Shown here: piece by piece, positions 35,848 through 45,098 of the stretch
How positions within the stretch are numbered: position 1 is the first letter of the stretch
How the letters are laid out: the number at the start of each line of letters is the position of its first letter
Origin: Mitsuaria sp. PDC51
GTDB taxonomy: Bacteria; Pseudomonadota; Gammaproteobacteria; Burkholderiales; Burkholderiaceae_C
Reading direction: 5' to 3'
Assembly: GCF_900113225.1 (NCBI RefSeq)
Contig: NZ_FOZE01000001.1
Coordinates: 1,736,001-1,800,000, forward strand
Length of the DNA stretch: 64,000 nucleotides
Notes under the pieces: generated by a model
Seen by the model: only the letters and a program-made list of their open reading frames with translations
Told to the model about the DNA's origin: nothing
Database searches by the model: none
Position numbers and translations under genes: made by a program

Positions 35848-36372
35848 ATGCAAGGAATCGACAGTGGGCTGCGAGGCGATCGCAGCGGTGGCGGGACGGT
35901 GGAGCTGGCGATCCAGGTCCAGGCCTTGAAGACGCGGATGGACACGGTGCTGCCCACGCTGGCGACACGGGAACAACTGGCGCAGGAGGTCGGGGCGCTG
36001 CGCAGCGAGATGAAGCACGAGATCGGCGCCCTGCGCAGCGAGATGAAGCAGGAGATCGGTGACCTGCGCAGCGAGGTGAAGCAGGAGATCGGCGCGCTTC
36101 GCGGCGAGTTGAAGCACGAGGTGGGCGCGTTGCGCGCCGAGATCAAGGACTCGATCGGCGAACTGCGCGCGGAGATCGGTGGGCTGCGCGCGGAAATGCA
36201 TCAGACGGTGGCGAGTGCCATCAAGTGGGGGTTGGGCATCGGGCTGAGCGCGATCACCGCGGCGGCGGCCTTCGTGACCGTCATGTCGCCGCACTTTTCG
36301 TCCTTCTCGCGGGGTCGCGAGGCCGTGGCCGCCGTGGCGGCGGAGCCGGCCGAGTTGCCGACCCGGCCGTGA
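35848..36372 (+). CDS. Coiled-coil, tail-anchored membrane protein (DUF1640-like)
   Basis: A 174-residue protein. After a short Gly-rich start and a helix (about 22-45) come six tandem 11-residue units of the form EIGALRSEMKQ (about 47-112). Each unit is hydrophobic at positions 2 and 5, and together they give a long right-handed or straight coiled coil. A membrane helix follows (about 128-150, GLGIGLSAITAAAAFVTVM) and then a polar tail. The layout resembles the DUF1640/CCDC90 group. GGAGAAGG lies just before the ATG. The function is unknown; a trimeric scaffold or tether is plausible. Confidence 0.75.
   Translation: MQGIDSGLRGDRSGGGTVELAIQVQALKTRMDTVLPTLATREQLAQEVGALRSEMKHEIGALRSEMKQEIGDLRSEVKQEIGALRGELKHEVGALRAEIKDSIGELRAEIGGLRAEMHQTVASAIKWGLGIGLSAITAAAAFVTVMSPHFSSFSRGREAVAAVAAEPAELPTRP
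35986..36183 (+). repeat. Six tandem 33-bp coding repeats
   Basis: Six in-frame copies of a 33-base unit encoding an 11-residue coiled-coil segment (GAGATCGGCGCCCTGCGC and so on). Copies 1-4 are the most alike, which points to recent expansion by slippage or recombination. Confidence 0.85.
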
Positions 36373-36476
36373 CGCCGTGACCCCGCGACCTGGCCGAGTT
36401 GCCGAGTTGCCGACGTGACCGTGGCCGAACACCAAGCCGGCCGTGACCCGCTTCAGCCGCTGTTTCAGCTGCTGTT

Positions 36477-38456
36477 TCAGCTGCTGCTTCTACGCTGCTT
36501 CGCGCCGAAGCGCGCGGGGTCGACGGCCTCGGCCAGACTGGCCTCCATCGGCCACGGCGCGCCGGTGAGCTGCGCGGCGATGAGCTCCGCGCACAGCGTC
36601 GCCGAGGTGATGCCGCGCGAGCCCAGCGCGCCCAGCATCATCAGCCCGCGATGCCGCGGCCAGAAGCGCACCTGCTCGGCGCGCTGCGCGGGCGCTTGCG
36701 CCGGCACGGCACCGACGATCGGCAGCCGGTCCGGCACGAGGCTGCGCCATCCCACGCGGCCCGCAAGGGGCGGCGGATCATCATCGCGCGTGTCGAGGGC
36801 GGGCGAGGGGCGTGTCGGCGCGGCGCGCAGGGCGCCGGGCAGCAGCTCGGCCAGGCGAGCCAGGTTCTGCGCCTGATCCGCGGCGCGAAGCTGGGGCTCG
36901 GGGTCGTTGGCATCGGCGCTGGCGCCGAAGCACATCGTGCCGTCGGGCAGGCTCAAGGCGTAACCGAGCCCAACCACCGGCAGGGCAAGCGCGCATGGCG
37001 AGCGATCCGCCGGCAGGGTGCTCAACTGCCCGCGCTGCGAGATCCACGGCCACGCCGGGCCGGCCGACCACTCCGCCATCAGCGCGGCATTGGCGGTGCC
37101 GCAGCAGAGCACGACCGCGTCGGCGGTCGCCAGCGTCGCCCCATCCGCTCCCAGCGCGATCCAGCGATCGCTGGCGTCGTCGCGCCGCAGGCCCGCCACG
37201 ACAGCGTCCAGGCGCAGCGAGAAGCCGGGACGGCCCGCCGCCTCCGCGAGCCAGGCCGCCGCGAGCGCCGGCGGGGACACCGCGCCACCGCCCGGAAAGT
37301 GCCAGGCGGGCCGGCCCAGGGGAAGCTTGGCCAGAGCGGCGGCGGCGTCGGCGTCGAGCGCCTGGATGTATGCCTCCGGCAGGCCGCTGCGCACGAGCAG
37401 CTCGCGCATCTCGTCGAGCGCCTGCGGCGCGCGCTCGACCCGCAGCAGTCCCCATTGCAGCCAGGGCAGGGCAGGGGTGATCCGGCGCAGTTCGCGCTCG
37501 GTGGCCAGGGCCGCGGCCCGGTTGAAGCGCGCGTGTACCCCATCGTCGGCGTGGATCGTCCCGTGGAAGAGCCCGCCCGGATTGCCGGAGGCCTGGCCGG
37601 CCGGCGTGGGACCGGCCTCGAGCACCGTCACCCGCAGGCCCTCCCGCGTCAGCACCCGGGCGCAGGCCGCGCCCGCCAGGCCGGCGCCGACGATCACCAC
37701 GTCGCGCGGCGCAGGATGCGGCGCGGCGCGGCCGGGTGGCGCCGGCGCGCGGTGGCGCGGCGCGAAGCTCGCGACGGTCGTCGCCCATTTGCCGCCGGTG
37801 CCGGGCCGCTTCTCGACCTGGAAACCCGCGGCCGTGAGTCCGTCGCGCACCGGCCGCGCCACGCTCCAGGTCGCGGCCGTGGCGTCGGGCGCGGCCAGCC
37901 GGCCGGTCTGGCGCAGCACGGCGTCGTCCCACAACTCGGGGTTCTTCGCCGGCGCGAAGCCGTCCAGGAAGAACGCGTCGACCGACGCCACCAGCTCCGG
38001 CATCCATTCGCGCGCGTCGCCCAGCGCCAGCATCAGCCGCACCCGGCCGTCCTCGAAATCGAGCACGTGCAGGTTGGGCGTGAGCGGCGGCCAGGCCTCG
38101 ATCAGCTGCGCGGCCAGCTCGGGCGCCGGCGAAGCGGCATGGGCGCGCGCCAGGTCCTCGCGGGTCAGCGGGTGCTTCTCGAGGCTGAGGAAGACCAGGC
38201 GCTCGCAGCGCGAGGGATCGTCACGCCACGCGGCCCAGGTCGCCAGGAAGTTGTTGCCCAGGCCGAAGCCGGTCTCCAGCACGACGAAGCGCGCGCGGCC
38301 GGCCCAGCGACCGGGCAGGCCGTTGCCGGCCAGGAAGACCTGCCGCGCCTGCTCGAAGGCGCCGAAGGGGGCGTGGTAGAGGTCGCCGAACTCCGGCGCA
38401 TGGGGCACGGCGCCGGAGAAGTCGACGCGGGCGGGGACGATGGGCGCGGTCTTCAT
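36477..38456 (-). CDS. mnmC: Bifunctional tRNA mnm5s2U modification enzyme
   Basis: A 659-residue fusion that completes mnm5s2U34 in tRNAs for Lys, Glu and Gln. The N-terminal methyltransferase domain has ETGFGLGNNFLATW (SAM site, about 60-73) and DAFFLDGFAPAKNPELWD. The C-terminal FAD oxidoreductase begins at VVIVGAGLAGAACARVL (about 245-261), which removes the carboxymethyl group. Length is normal. Just after the stop, 12-base repeats on the minus strand (AGCAGCTGAAAC) create two more in-frame stops. The gene lies alone between a coiled-coil gene and rhlE. Confidence 0.95.
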   Translation of the reverse strand: MKTAPIVPARVDFSGAVPHAPEFGDLYHAPFGAFEQARQVFLAGNGLPGRWAGRARFVVLETGFGLGNNFLATWAAWRDDPSRCERLVFLSLEKHPLTREDLARAHAASPAPELAAQLIEAWPPLTPNLHVLDFEDGRVRLMLALGDAREWMPELVASVDAFFLDGFAPAKNPELWDDAVLRQTGRLAAPDATAATWSVARPVRDGLTAAGFQVEKRPGTGGKWATTVASFAPRHRAPAPPGRAAPHPAPRDVVIVGAGLAGAACARVLTREGLRVTVLEAGPTPAGQASGNPGGLFHGTIHADDGVHARFNRAAALATERELRRITPALPWLQWGLLRVERAPQALDEMRELLVRSGLPEAYIQALDADAAAALAKLPLGRPAWHFPGGGAVSPPALAAAWLAEAAGRPGFSLRLDAVVAGLRRDDASDRWIALGADGATLATADAVVLCCGTANAALMAEWSAGPAWPWISQRGQLSTLPADRSPCALALPVVGLGYALSLPDGTMCFGASADANDPEPQLRAADQAQNLARLAELLPGALRAAPTRPSPALDTRDDDPPPLAGRVGWRSLVPDRLPIVGAVPAQAPAQRAEQVRFWPRHRGLMMLGALGSRGITSATLCAELIAAQLTGAPWPMEASLAEAVDPARFGAKQRRSSS

Positions 38457-38511
38457 GGGGAGTGGCCGCGAGTATGCCCAAGCCGGGCGAGGCGCAGCCG
38501 CCGGTGACGGC

Positions 38512-38543
38512 GGAAAGGAAAACGGCGCCGATGACGGCGCCGT
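38512..38543 (-). terminator. Terminator of the rhlE-type gene
   Basis: ACGGCGCC / GGCGCCGT with a 6-base loop. On the minus strand it is followed by TTTCCTTTCC, a weak T-run, 20 bases after the stop. Confidence 0.7.
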
Positions 38544-38564
38544 GGTCTGCCGGCTGAAGGCCGA

Positions 38565-40124
38565 TCAGGAGGTCGACTTCGGGCGCGTCAGCGCCGCGCC
38601 GGCCGGGCGGTTGCCCTGGCTGCCATGACGGCTGCCCTGGCCCTGGCCTTGACCGTGGCGCTGGCCGCCGGCGTTCTGGCCCGACGAGGCGCGCTGGCCT
38701 TGTCCCTGGCCACCCTGGCCGCCTTGGCCGTGAGCATGGCGCTGCTGGCCCTGGCCGCTGCCCGAGCCACCGCTGCGCTGGCCGCCTTGCGCGCCCTGCG
38801 CCGGACGTCCGCCCTGGCCCCCGCCCTGCGGACGACCCTGGCCTTGCGGGCGACCGCCATTGCCACCGCCGCCACGACGGCCACCGCCGCCGCCGGCCGG
38901 ACGCGGCGACCCCGAGGACTTGCCCACGCCGCCGTTGAGGACCATGCGGCCCATCACGATCGGTTCGGCCTTGGCGTTCGGGTCCGGCTCGAAGCCGGGC
39001 ACCACCTCACGCGGGATCTCGCGCTTGATCAGCTTCTGGATGTCGCGCAGGAAACCTTCCTCGTCGACGCACACCAGTGACAGCGCCTCGCCCTGCGCAC
39101 CCGCGCGGCCGGTGCGGCCGATGCGGTGCACGTAGTCCTCGGCGACGTTGGGCAGCTCGTAGTTGATGACGTGGGGCAACTGGTCGATGTCGATGCCGCG
39201 CGCGGCGATGTCGGTCGCCACCAGCACCTTCAGGTCGCCGCTCTTGAACTCCGACAGCGCCTTGGTGCGGGCGCCCTGGCTCTTGTTGCCGTGGATGGCC
39301 ATCGCGGTGATGCCCTGCTTGTCCAGGAACTCGGCCAGGCGGTTGGCGCCATGCTTCATCCGCGTGAACACCAGCACCTGATGCCAGTCGTGCTTGGTGA
39401 TCAGGTGGGCCAGCAGTTCCTTCTTCTTGTCGCGGTCGACCGGATGGATGCGCTGGGCGATCGTGTCGGCCGTCGCGTTGCGGCGCGCGACTTCGATCAG
39501 GCCCGGGTTGTCCAGCAGGCGGTCGGCCAGCGCCTTGATCTCGTCGCTGAAGGTCGCCGAGAACAGCAGGCTCTGCTTCTTGGCCGGCAGCAGCGCCAGC
39601 ACCTTCTTGATGTCGTGGATGAAGCCCATGTCCAGCATGCGGTCGGCTTCGTCCAGGACCAGGATCTCGACCTTGGACAGGTCCAGCGTGCCTTGCTGCG
39701 CGTGGTCCAGCAGGCGGCCCGGCGTCGCCACCAGGATGTCCACGCCCTTGCGCAGCTTGTCGATCTGCGGCTGCATGCCGACGCCGCCGAACATCACCAT
39801 GCTGGTCAGCGGCAGGTACTTGCCGTAGGTGCGCACGCTTTCCTCGACCTGCGCGGCCAGTTCGCGCGTCGGCGTCAGCACCAGGGCGCGGATGGCGATG
39901 CGGCCCTTGGCGTCGCGCACCGGCTTGCCGGCGGACAGGCGCTCGAGCACGGGGAGGGTGAAGCCGGCGGTCTTGCCGGTGCCGGTCTGGGCGCCGGCCA
40001 TCAGGTCGCCGCCGGTCAGGACGGCGGGAATCGCCTGGGATTGGATGGGAGTGGGGGTCGAGTAGCCGGCATCGGCGATCGCGCGGAGCAGGGGCTGGGA
40101 GAGCCCCAGTGCGTCAAAACTCAT
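38565..40124 (-). CDS. rhlE: DEAD-box RNA helicase, RhlE type
   Basis: A 519-residue ATP-dependent RNA helicase for ribosome assembly or RNA decay. Residues 1-30 carry the F and Q motif (MSFDALGL...PTPIQ). Then come Walker [15 protein letters not shown], the DEAD box in [17 protein letters not shown] and the motif [12 protein letters not shown]. From about residue 390 a 130-residue tail of Gly, Gln, Arg and Ser ([14 protein letters not shown] style) is likely an unstructured RNA-binding region. ATG 40124 is fixed by the Q motif; a longer upstream frame is a shadow. The mRNA has a structured leader. Confidence 0.93.
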   Translation of the reverse strand: MSFDALGLSQPLLRAIADAGYSTPTPIQSQAIPAVLTGGDLMAGAQTGTGKTAGFTLPVLERLSAGKPVRDAKGRIAIRALVLTPTRELAAQVEESVRTYGKYLPLTSMVMFGGVGMQPQIDKLRKGVDILVATPGRLLDHAQQGTLDLSKVEILVLDEADRMLDMGFIHDIKKVLALLPAKKQSLLFSATFSDEIKALADRLLDNPGLIEVARRNATADTIAQRIHPVDRDKKKELLAHLITKHDWHQVLVFTRMKHGANRLAEFLDKQGITAMAIHGNKSQGARTKALSEFKSGDLKVLVATDIAARGIDIDQLPHVINYELPNVAEDYVHRIGRTGRAGAQGEALSLVCVDEEGFLRDIQKLIKREIPREVVPGFEPDPNAKAEPIVMGRMVLNGGVGKSSGSPRPAGGGGGRRGGGGNGGRPQGQGRPQGGGQGGRPAQGAQGGQRSGGSGSGQGQQRHAHGQGGQGGQGQGQRASSGQNAGGQRHGQGQGQGSRHGSQGNRPAGAALTRPKSTS

Positions 40125-40271
40125 AAGCTGCTTTGTTCGTGCCCGGACGGGCTTTGTGTGCAGCACGCCGGCCGGTGAGGCCTGGCGCCAGTCTTCGGCT
40201 GCCGTGGGAGAGCGTGAGCTCAGAAATGAAAACCGCGGCAAGACTGAGCCGCGGTGATGGGCCGGATTGTA
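40125..40271 (-). promoter_or_regulatory. Promoter and attenuator-like leader of rhlE
   Basis: On the minus strand GGCTACAAT ends at 40266. Transcription would start near 40258, right at a hairpin ACCGCGGC / GCCGCGGT (40255-40248 with 40239-40232) that is followed by TTTTCATTTCT. This looks like an intrinsic terminator at the very 5' end. A second hairpin, GCCCG-TC-CGGGC (40152-40141 region), lies close to the start codon. Ribosome binding is weak. Confidence 0.55.
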
Positions 40272-40546
40272 GCCGAGGGGTGTCCCTCCACCGGGGGAAG
40301 GGTCCCGCCCGAAGTGGGAAGGATGCAAGTTCCGCACGGGTTGCTCACGGGATCGACACGGGCCGCGGACAGCTTCGCGCAAGCTCGGTGACAGCCGTCG
40401 CTCAGCCGCGCGTGTCGGCGCCCGCAGTCGTGTTTCGGCGCGGTAAACCGCGGGTAAAAAGGGCTGCGAGGCCCGTGCTGATCGGCCTTCGGACGGGGTT
40501 GCGGCGGCATAGTCTTGCGCCAGTGTTTCCACTTGTCCCCTTGTCC
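40272..40546. other. Intergenic region between rhlE and the orphan regulator
   Basis: 275 bases without a gene or clear element other than the far end of the rhlE promoter. A GCATAGTCTTG run just before 40520 may include a -10 (CATAGT) for the regulator, but the match is poor. Confidence 0.4.
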
Positions 40547-41254
40547 ATGAGCGCCTTGTTTCCCGATCCTGCCGCCGGCACCCATTTGCTGCTGCTGGAC
40601 CCCGACCCGCATGCGCGCCTGCGATTCGCCGGCCTGATGCGGGCGTGGGGCTTTCGCGTCACCGACAGCAGCGAGCCGGCCCTGCTGGACCGCGTGCCGC
40701 TGCTGCCGGTGGACCTGGCCCTGATCGATCCGAGCGACGCGCGGGAGGCCGGCTGGGGCGCGCTGACGCGCTTGAGGCAGCGCTCGCGGCTGCCGGTGAT
40801 CGTGCTGCTGCAGCAGGACAGCACGCTGGAGCGGGTGCTGGCGCTGGAGCGCGGCGCGGATGCGGTGCTGGCCAAGGACGGCGAACCGCGCGAGTTGCAG
40901 GCGCGCATCAAGGCCTTGCTGCGGCCGCGTGAAGGGGACGCGGCGGAGGTGCTGATGTTCGGGCGATTCAGGCTCGAGCCGATGACCCGCCGGCTGACCG
41001 GGCCGGGGGGCTTCTGCGTGGTGCTGTCGCAGAGCGAATACAAGCTGCTGCGCGCGTTCCTGGAGCGACCGCACAGCGTGCTGCAGCGGCAGGAACTGCT
41101 GCATCTGGCGCGCGGCGACGGCGTCACCGCGCTGGAGCGCAGCGTGGACCTGATGGTCTCGCGGCTGCGGCAGAAGCTGCATGACGACCCCAGTTCGCCG
41201 TTGATCCGCACCGTGCGGGGGATCGGGTATCTGTTTGATCCGCCGTTGAGGTGA
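40547..41254 (+). CDS. Orphan OmpR-type response regulator with an atypical receiver
   Basis: A 235-residue regulator. The receiver (about 1-115) keeps an acidic LLDPD, an Asp in LALIDPSD and the Lys in AVLAKDGEP. It has Leu-Gln where the conserved Thr/Ser should be (VIVLLQQD), so phosphorylation signalling may be altered. The C-terminal winged helix is complete ([40 protein letters not shown]). No kinase is adjacent. The target genes are unknown. Confidence 0.88.
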   Translation: MSALFPDPAAGTHLLLLDPDPHARLRFAGLMRAWGFRVTDSSEPALLDRVPLLPVDLALIDPSDAREAGWGALTRLRQRSRLPVIVLLQQDSTLERVLALERGADAVLAKDGEPRELQARIKALLRPREGDAAEVLMFGRFRLEPMTRRLTGPGGFCVVLSQSEYKLLRAFLERPHSVLQRQELLHLARGDGVTALERSVDLMVSRLRQKLHDDPSSPLIRTVRGIGYLFDPPLR

Positions 41255-41287
41255 AGGAAGAGGCGGGCGGACTGCCATCGCCGCTGG

Positions 41288-41322
41288 CCCTCACCCCTCC
41301 CTCTCCCGCAAGCGGGCGAGGG
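41288..41322. repeat. REP-like palindromic repeat
   Basis: CCCTCACCCCTCCCTCTCCC followed by GCAAGCGGGCGAGGG. The inverted repeat CCCTC-CCGC / GCGGGCGAGGG matches the larger elements at 48001-48180. It lies between convergent genes, so it may also stop transcription. Confidence 0.7.
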
Positions 41323-41383
41323 TGTTCGACCGAGCGGCTGAAGACGGCAGTGGGCTGCGGCGGGGGACGGGAAAGACCGGCGC

Positions 41384-43033
41384 TTACTTCGCGGCGACCG
41401 ACGCCCAGCGCAGCTCGAACCAGTTGTCCGGGCGATGGACCACCGTCACGTTGGCGCGCGTCGCCCACGGGATCATCTGGCGGTGCAGCGGGATCAGGTG
41501 CACCTGCGACCGGAACTCCCGCAGCGCGGCCTTGATCAGCTCCTCGCGCTTCTTCGGATCGGCTTCCTCGCTGGACTGCGCGGCCAACTGGTCGAACTTG
41601 TCGTCCGTCCAGTTGCCGAAGTTGTACTGCCCCACCGACTTCTCGCCGCGGTTGCGCATCAGCGGCGTCATCGCGACTTCGGCATCGGTGATGCTGCCGC
41701 CCCAGCCATACATGTAGAGGCTGGTGTCCAGCTTCTCCAGCTTGGGGAACATCAGCACGCGCGGCTGCGCATTGACCTTGACCTTCACCTTGAGCTGCGA
41801 CCACATCGAGGCCAGCGCCAGGCAGATGCGCTCGTCGTTGATGTAGCGGTTGTTGGTGCAGTCGAGCGTGACCTCGAAGCCGTTGGCATAGCCGGCGTCG
41901 GCCATCAGCTTGCGCGCCGCCGTCAGGTCGTAGGGCAGCCGGGTCTCGAGCTGCGGGTCGTTGAACGCGCCCAGCGGCGAGGGCGTCAGCCCGCCGGTGG
42001 GCAGGCTCAGGCCGTTCATCAGCTTGGCGCGCAGCGTCTGGATGTCCACCGCCTGGTAGAGCGCCTGGCGCACCCGCAGGTCCTTGAACGGGTTCTTGTC
42101 GCCCGGCACCTTCCCGTACAGCAGCTTGTCGCGCGCCTGATCCATGCCGATGAAGACGATGCGGTTCTCCGGGCCTTCCTGGACCTTCACCTGCGGCGTC
42201 TGCTTGAGCTTGGGGATGTCGCGCGGCGAGGGATCCAGCACGAAGTCGATCTCGCCCGAGACCAGCGCCGCCAGCCGCGTCGCGTCGTTGGCGATCGGCG
42301 TGTAGACGGCCTCCTGCACGTTGCCGTCGAACTGGCCCCACCAGGCCGGATTGCGCTTGAAGGCGGTGCGGATGCCGGGCTCGCGCGCCGTCATCTGGTA
42401 GGGGCCGGTGCCGTTCGCATGCGTCGCGGCGTAGGTCTCCTGCTTGTCCTTGAAGTTCTGCGGCTTGACGACGTTGTGCTGCTCGCACCAGCGCTTGCTC
42501 ATGATGAACAGCGTGTCCAGGTGCTGCAGGAAGATGGGGTTGACTTTGTCGAGCTGGAATTCGACGGTGAAGTCGTCGATCTTGCGCGGCGTGCCCACCG
42601 CCTGCGCGTAGACGCTGATCTGCGAGTACGGGTCCTTCGCCCGGTTGATCGAGAACACGACGTCGTCGGCGGTGAACGGCGAGCCGTCGTGGAACTTCAC
42701 GCCCTGGCGCAGCTTGAGCCGCCACAGCGTCGGCTTGAGCTGGGTCCACTCGGTGGCAAGACCCGGCACCAGGTTGAGCTGGCGGTCGCGCGAGACCAGC
42801 CGCTCGTAGACCTGGCCGTTCATCGCGTTGGTGACGATCTCGTTCTGCGAATGCGGATCGGCCGTCTGCATGTCGCCCTGGCTGGCCCAGCGCAGCGTCT
42901 GGGCCTGCGCGCCGCCGGCGATCAGGGCCAGCGCCAGCGGCAGCGCGCCCAGCGCGGCGCGGGCGGCCCGGACGGTGACGGCGCGCGGCGCGCGCGGACG
43001 GACGGAGATGGAACGGAACGGCATGGTGGTCAT
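41384..43033 (-). CDS. ABC transporter substrate-binding protein, peptide/nickel type (SBP_bac_5)
   Basis: A 549-residue periplasmic protein of the oligopeptide- and glutathione-binding class. Signal peptide at about 1-45 (AQAQ cleavage). The family signature is LKLRQGVKFHDGSPFTADDVVFSINRAKD (about 105-133, given as a region). Later come NGTGPYQM and FKDLRVRQALYQAVD. No permease or ATPase genes are near, so it depends on a transporter elsewhere. A second ATG nine bases in (43024) is also possible. It is the only gene between ettA and the orphan regulator. Confidence 0.92.
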   Translation of the reverse strand: MTTMPFRSISVRPRAPRAVTVRAARAALGALPLALALIAGGAQAQTLRWASQGDMQTADPHSQNEIVTNAMNGQVYERLVSRDRQLNLVPGLATEWTQLKPTLWRLKLRQGVKFHDGSPFTADDVVFSINRAKDPYSQISVYAQAVGTPRKIDDFTVEFQLDKVNPIFLQHLDTLFIMSKRWCEQHNVVKPQNFKDKQETYAATHANGTGPYQMTAREPGIRTAFKRNPAWWGQFDGNVQEAVYTPIANDATRLAALVSGEIDFVLDPSPRDIPKLKQTPQVKVQEGPENRIVFIGMDQARDKLLYGKVPGDKNPFKDLRVRQALYQAVDIQTLRAKLMNGLSLPTGGLTPSPLGAFNDPQLETRLPYDLTAARKLMADAGYANGFEVTLDCTNNRYINDERICLALASMWSQLKVKVKVNAQPRVLMFPKLEKLDTSLYMYGWGGSITDAEVAMTPLMRNRGEKSVGQYNFGNWTDDKFDQLAAQSSEEADPKKREELIKAALREFRSQVHLIPLHRQMIPWATRANVTVVHRPDNWFELRWASVAAK

Positions 43034-43105
43034 CTCGGTGTGAACGGGAGGGCGGGGGAGGGGCGGGGAAGGGCGGTCGAGTTTAGGGGCATGGGCGGAA
43101 GCTGC

Positions 43106-43111
43106 GACAAT
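43106..43111 (+). promoter_or_regulatory. -10 box of ettA
   Basis: GACAAT in TGCGACAATGCC, giving a leader of about 115 bases before the ATG at 43234. The leader contains a GCCCGGGC palindrome and several GC-rich hairpins but no recognised switch. Confidence 0.45.
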
Positions 43112-43233
43112 GCCGGCCTATTGCCCGGGCGAGCCACCACCGCCCATGCACGCCCCGGCCCCTGGATCGCCCCGCGATCCCCGGCGCCCGAGGGGCCCCA
43201 GGTCAACCCACGAAACGCTGAACAACCATCGCC

Positions 43234-44898
43234 ATGGCTCAATACGTCTTTTCGATGAACCGCGTCAACAAGACGGTTCCCCCGAAACGCCACATCCTCA
43301 AGGACATCTCGCTGTCCTTCTTCCCCGGCGCCAAGATCGGCGTGCTGGGCCTGAACGGCTCGGGCAAGTCCACGCTGCTGAAGATCATGGCTGGCGTCGA
43401 CAAGGAGATCGAGGGCGAGGCGATCCCGATGCCCGGCATCAAGATCGGCTACCTGGAGCAGGAGCCCAAGCTCAACCCCGACCAGACCGTGCGTGAAGCG
43501 GTCGAGGAAGGCATCGGCGGCGTGCTGGCCGCCAAGAAGCGCCTGGATGAGGTCTACGCCGCCTATGCCGAGCCGGACGCCGACTTCGACGCACTGGCGG
43601 CCGAGCAGGGCGAGCTGGAGGCCATCATCGCCGCCGCCGGTTCCGAGAACACCGACCTGCAGCTGGAGCTGGCCGCCGACGCGCTGAACCTCCCGCCCTG
43701 GGACGCCAACATCGGCGTGCTGTCCGGCGGCGAGAAGCGCCGCGTCGCGCTGTGCCGCCTGCTGCTGTCCAAGCCCGACATGCTGCTGCTGGACGAACCG
43801 ACCAACCACCTGGACGCCGAATCGGTCGAGTGGCTGGAGCAGTTCCTGCAGCGCTTCCCCGGCACCGTGGTGGCCATCACCCACGATCGCTACTTCCTGG
43901 ACAACGCCGCCGAGTGGATCCTGGAACTGGACCGCGGCCACGGCATCCCCTGGAAGGGCAACTACTCCGACTGGCTGGATCAGAAGGAACGCCGCCTGGA
44001 GCAGGAGCAGAAGTCCGAGGACGCCCGCGCCAAGGCGATGAAGGAAGAACTGAAGTGGGTGCGCTCGAACGCCAAGGGCCGCCAGGCCAAGAGCAAGGCG
44101 CGCCTGGCCCGCTTCGAGGAACTGAGCGACGTCGAATACCAGAAGCGCAACGAGACCAACGAAATCTTCATCCCGGTCGCCGAGCGCCTGGGCAATGAAG
44201 TGATCGAGTTCGAAGGCGTGACCAAGTCCTTCGGCGACCGCGTGCTGATCGACAACCTGTCGTTCAAGGTCCCGCCGGGCGCGATCGTCGGCATCATCGG
44301 TCCCAACGGCGCCGGCAAGTCGACGCTGTTCCGCATGATCCAGGGCGTCGAGCAGCCGGATTCGGGCACGGTGAAGATCGGCAAGACGGCCAAGCTGGCC
44401 TTCGTCGACCAGAGCCGCCAGAGCCTGGACGCCAACAAGACGGTGTGGGAAGACGTCTCGGGCGGCCTGGACAACATCGTCGTGGGCAAGTTCGTGATGC
44501 CATCGCGCGCCTACATCGGCCGCTTCAACTTCAAGGGCAACGACCAGCAGAAGATGGTCGGCCAGCTCTCCGGCGGTGAGCGAGGCCGCCTGCACCTGGC
44601 CAAGACCCTGGCCCAGGGCGGCAACGTGCTGATGCTGGACGAACCGTCCAACGACCTGGACGTCGAAACCCTGCGCGCGCTGGAAGAGGCGCTGCTGGAG
44701 TTCGGCGGCTCGGCGATGGTGATCTCGCATGATCGCTGGTTCCTGGACCGCATCTGCACCCACATCCTGGCCTGCGAGGGCGACTCGCAGTGGTTCTTCT
44801 TCGACGGCAACTTCCACGAGTACGAAGCCGACAAGAAGAAGCGTCTGGGCGAGGAAGGCGCGCGTCCCAAGCGCGTGCGTTTCAAGCCGATCACCTGA
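43234..44898 (+). CDS. ettA: Energy-dependent translational throttle protein EttA (ABC-F)
   Basis: A 554-residue cytoplasmic ABC-F protein with no membrane domain. It binds the ribosomal E site and gates the first peptide bond according to ADP/ATP ratio. Two ATPase cassettes: GLNGSGKSTL with LSGGEKRR and LLLDEPTNHLD, and GPNGAGKSTL with LSGGERGR and LMLDEPSNDLD. The linker (about 245-300) is the charged P-site tRNA-interaction motif. The N-terminal MAQYVFSMNRVNK matches EttA rather than Uup or YheS. The gene is single, with its own -10 box and a double hairpin after it. Confidence 0.96.
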   Translation: MAQYVFSMNRVNKTVPPKRHILKDISLSFFPGAKIGVLGLNGSGKSTLLKIMAGVDKEIEGEAIPMPGIKIGYLEQEPKLNPDQTVREAVEEGIGGVLAAKKRLDEVYAAYAEPDADFDALAAEQGELEAIIAAAGSENTDLQLELAADALNLPPWDANIGVLSGGEKRRVALCRLLLSKPDMLLLDEPTNHLDAESVEWLEQFLQRFPGTVVAITHDRYFLDNAAEWILELDRGHGIPWKGNYSDWLDQKERRLEQEQKSEDARAKAMKEELKWVRSNAKGRQAKSKARLARFEELSDVEYQKRNETNEIFIPVAERLGNEVIEFEGVTKSFGDRVLIDNLSFKVPPGAIVGIIGPNGAGKSTLFRMIQGVEQPDSGTVKIGKTAKLAFVDQSRQSLDANKTVWEDVSGGLDNIVVGKFVMPSRAYIGRFNFKGNDQQKMVGQLSGGERGRLHLAKTLAQGGNVLMLDEPSNDLDVETLRALEEALLEFGGSAMVISHDRWFLDRICTHILACEGDSQWFFFDGNFHEYEADKKKRLGEEGARPKRVRFKPIT

Positions 44899-44920
44899 TC
44901 GACCCGGCATCCTCACCCCC

Positions 44921-44995
44921 GATCCGCGCCCTCTGGCGCGGATCGCGCCAGGCGCCCGCGAGGCCTCGATTTCAAGAGGCGTCGCGGGCGTTTTT
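44921..44995 (+). terminator. Double hairpin terminator of ettA
   Basis: GATCCGCGCC-CTCT-GGCGCGGATC (44921-44944), then CGCCCGCGA...TCGCGGGCG (44953-44990) with an inner GCCTC/GAGGC stem, followed by T5. CATTGGGGG follows directly. Confidence 0.9.
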
Positions 44996-45098
44996 CATTG
45001 GGGGCGATTCATTTCACGAATCTTTACGGCGCACCCATGGGCGATTGACGCGCGCCGCCGACCATCTCCTCACCCCCAAACGAATTGGAGATTCCGAG

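Noticed and set aside
38625-39080. A plus-strand Ala/Leu-rich frame that looks like a membrane protein
   Set aside because: It is the antisense of the Gly/Gln-rich tail of the RNA helicase; the hydrophobic look is an artefact of complementing Gly, Gln and Arg codons.
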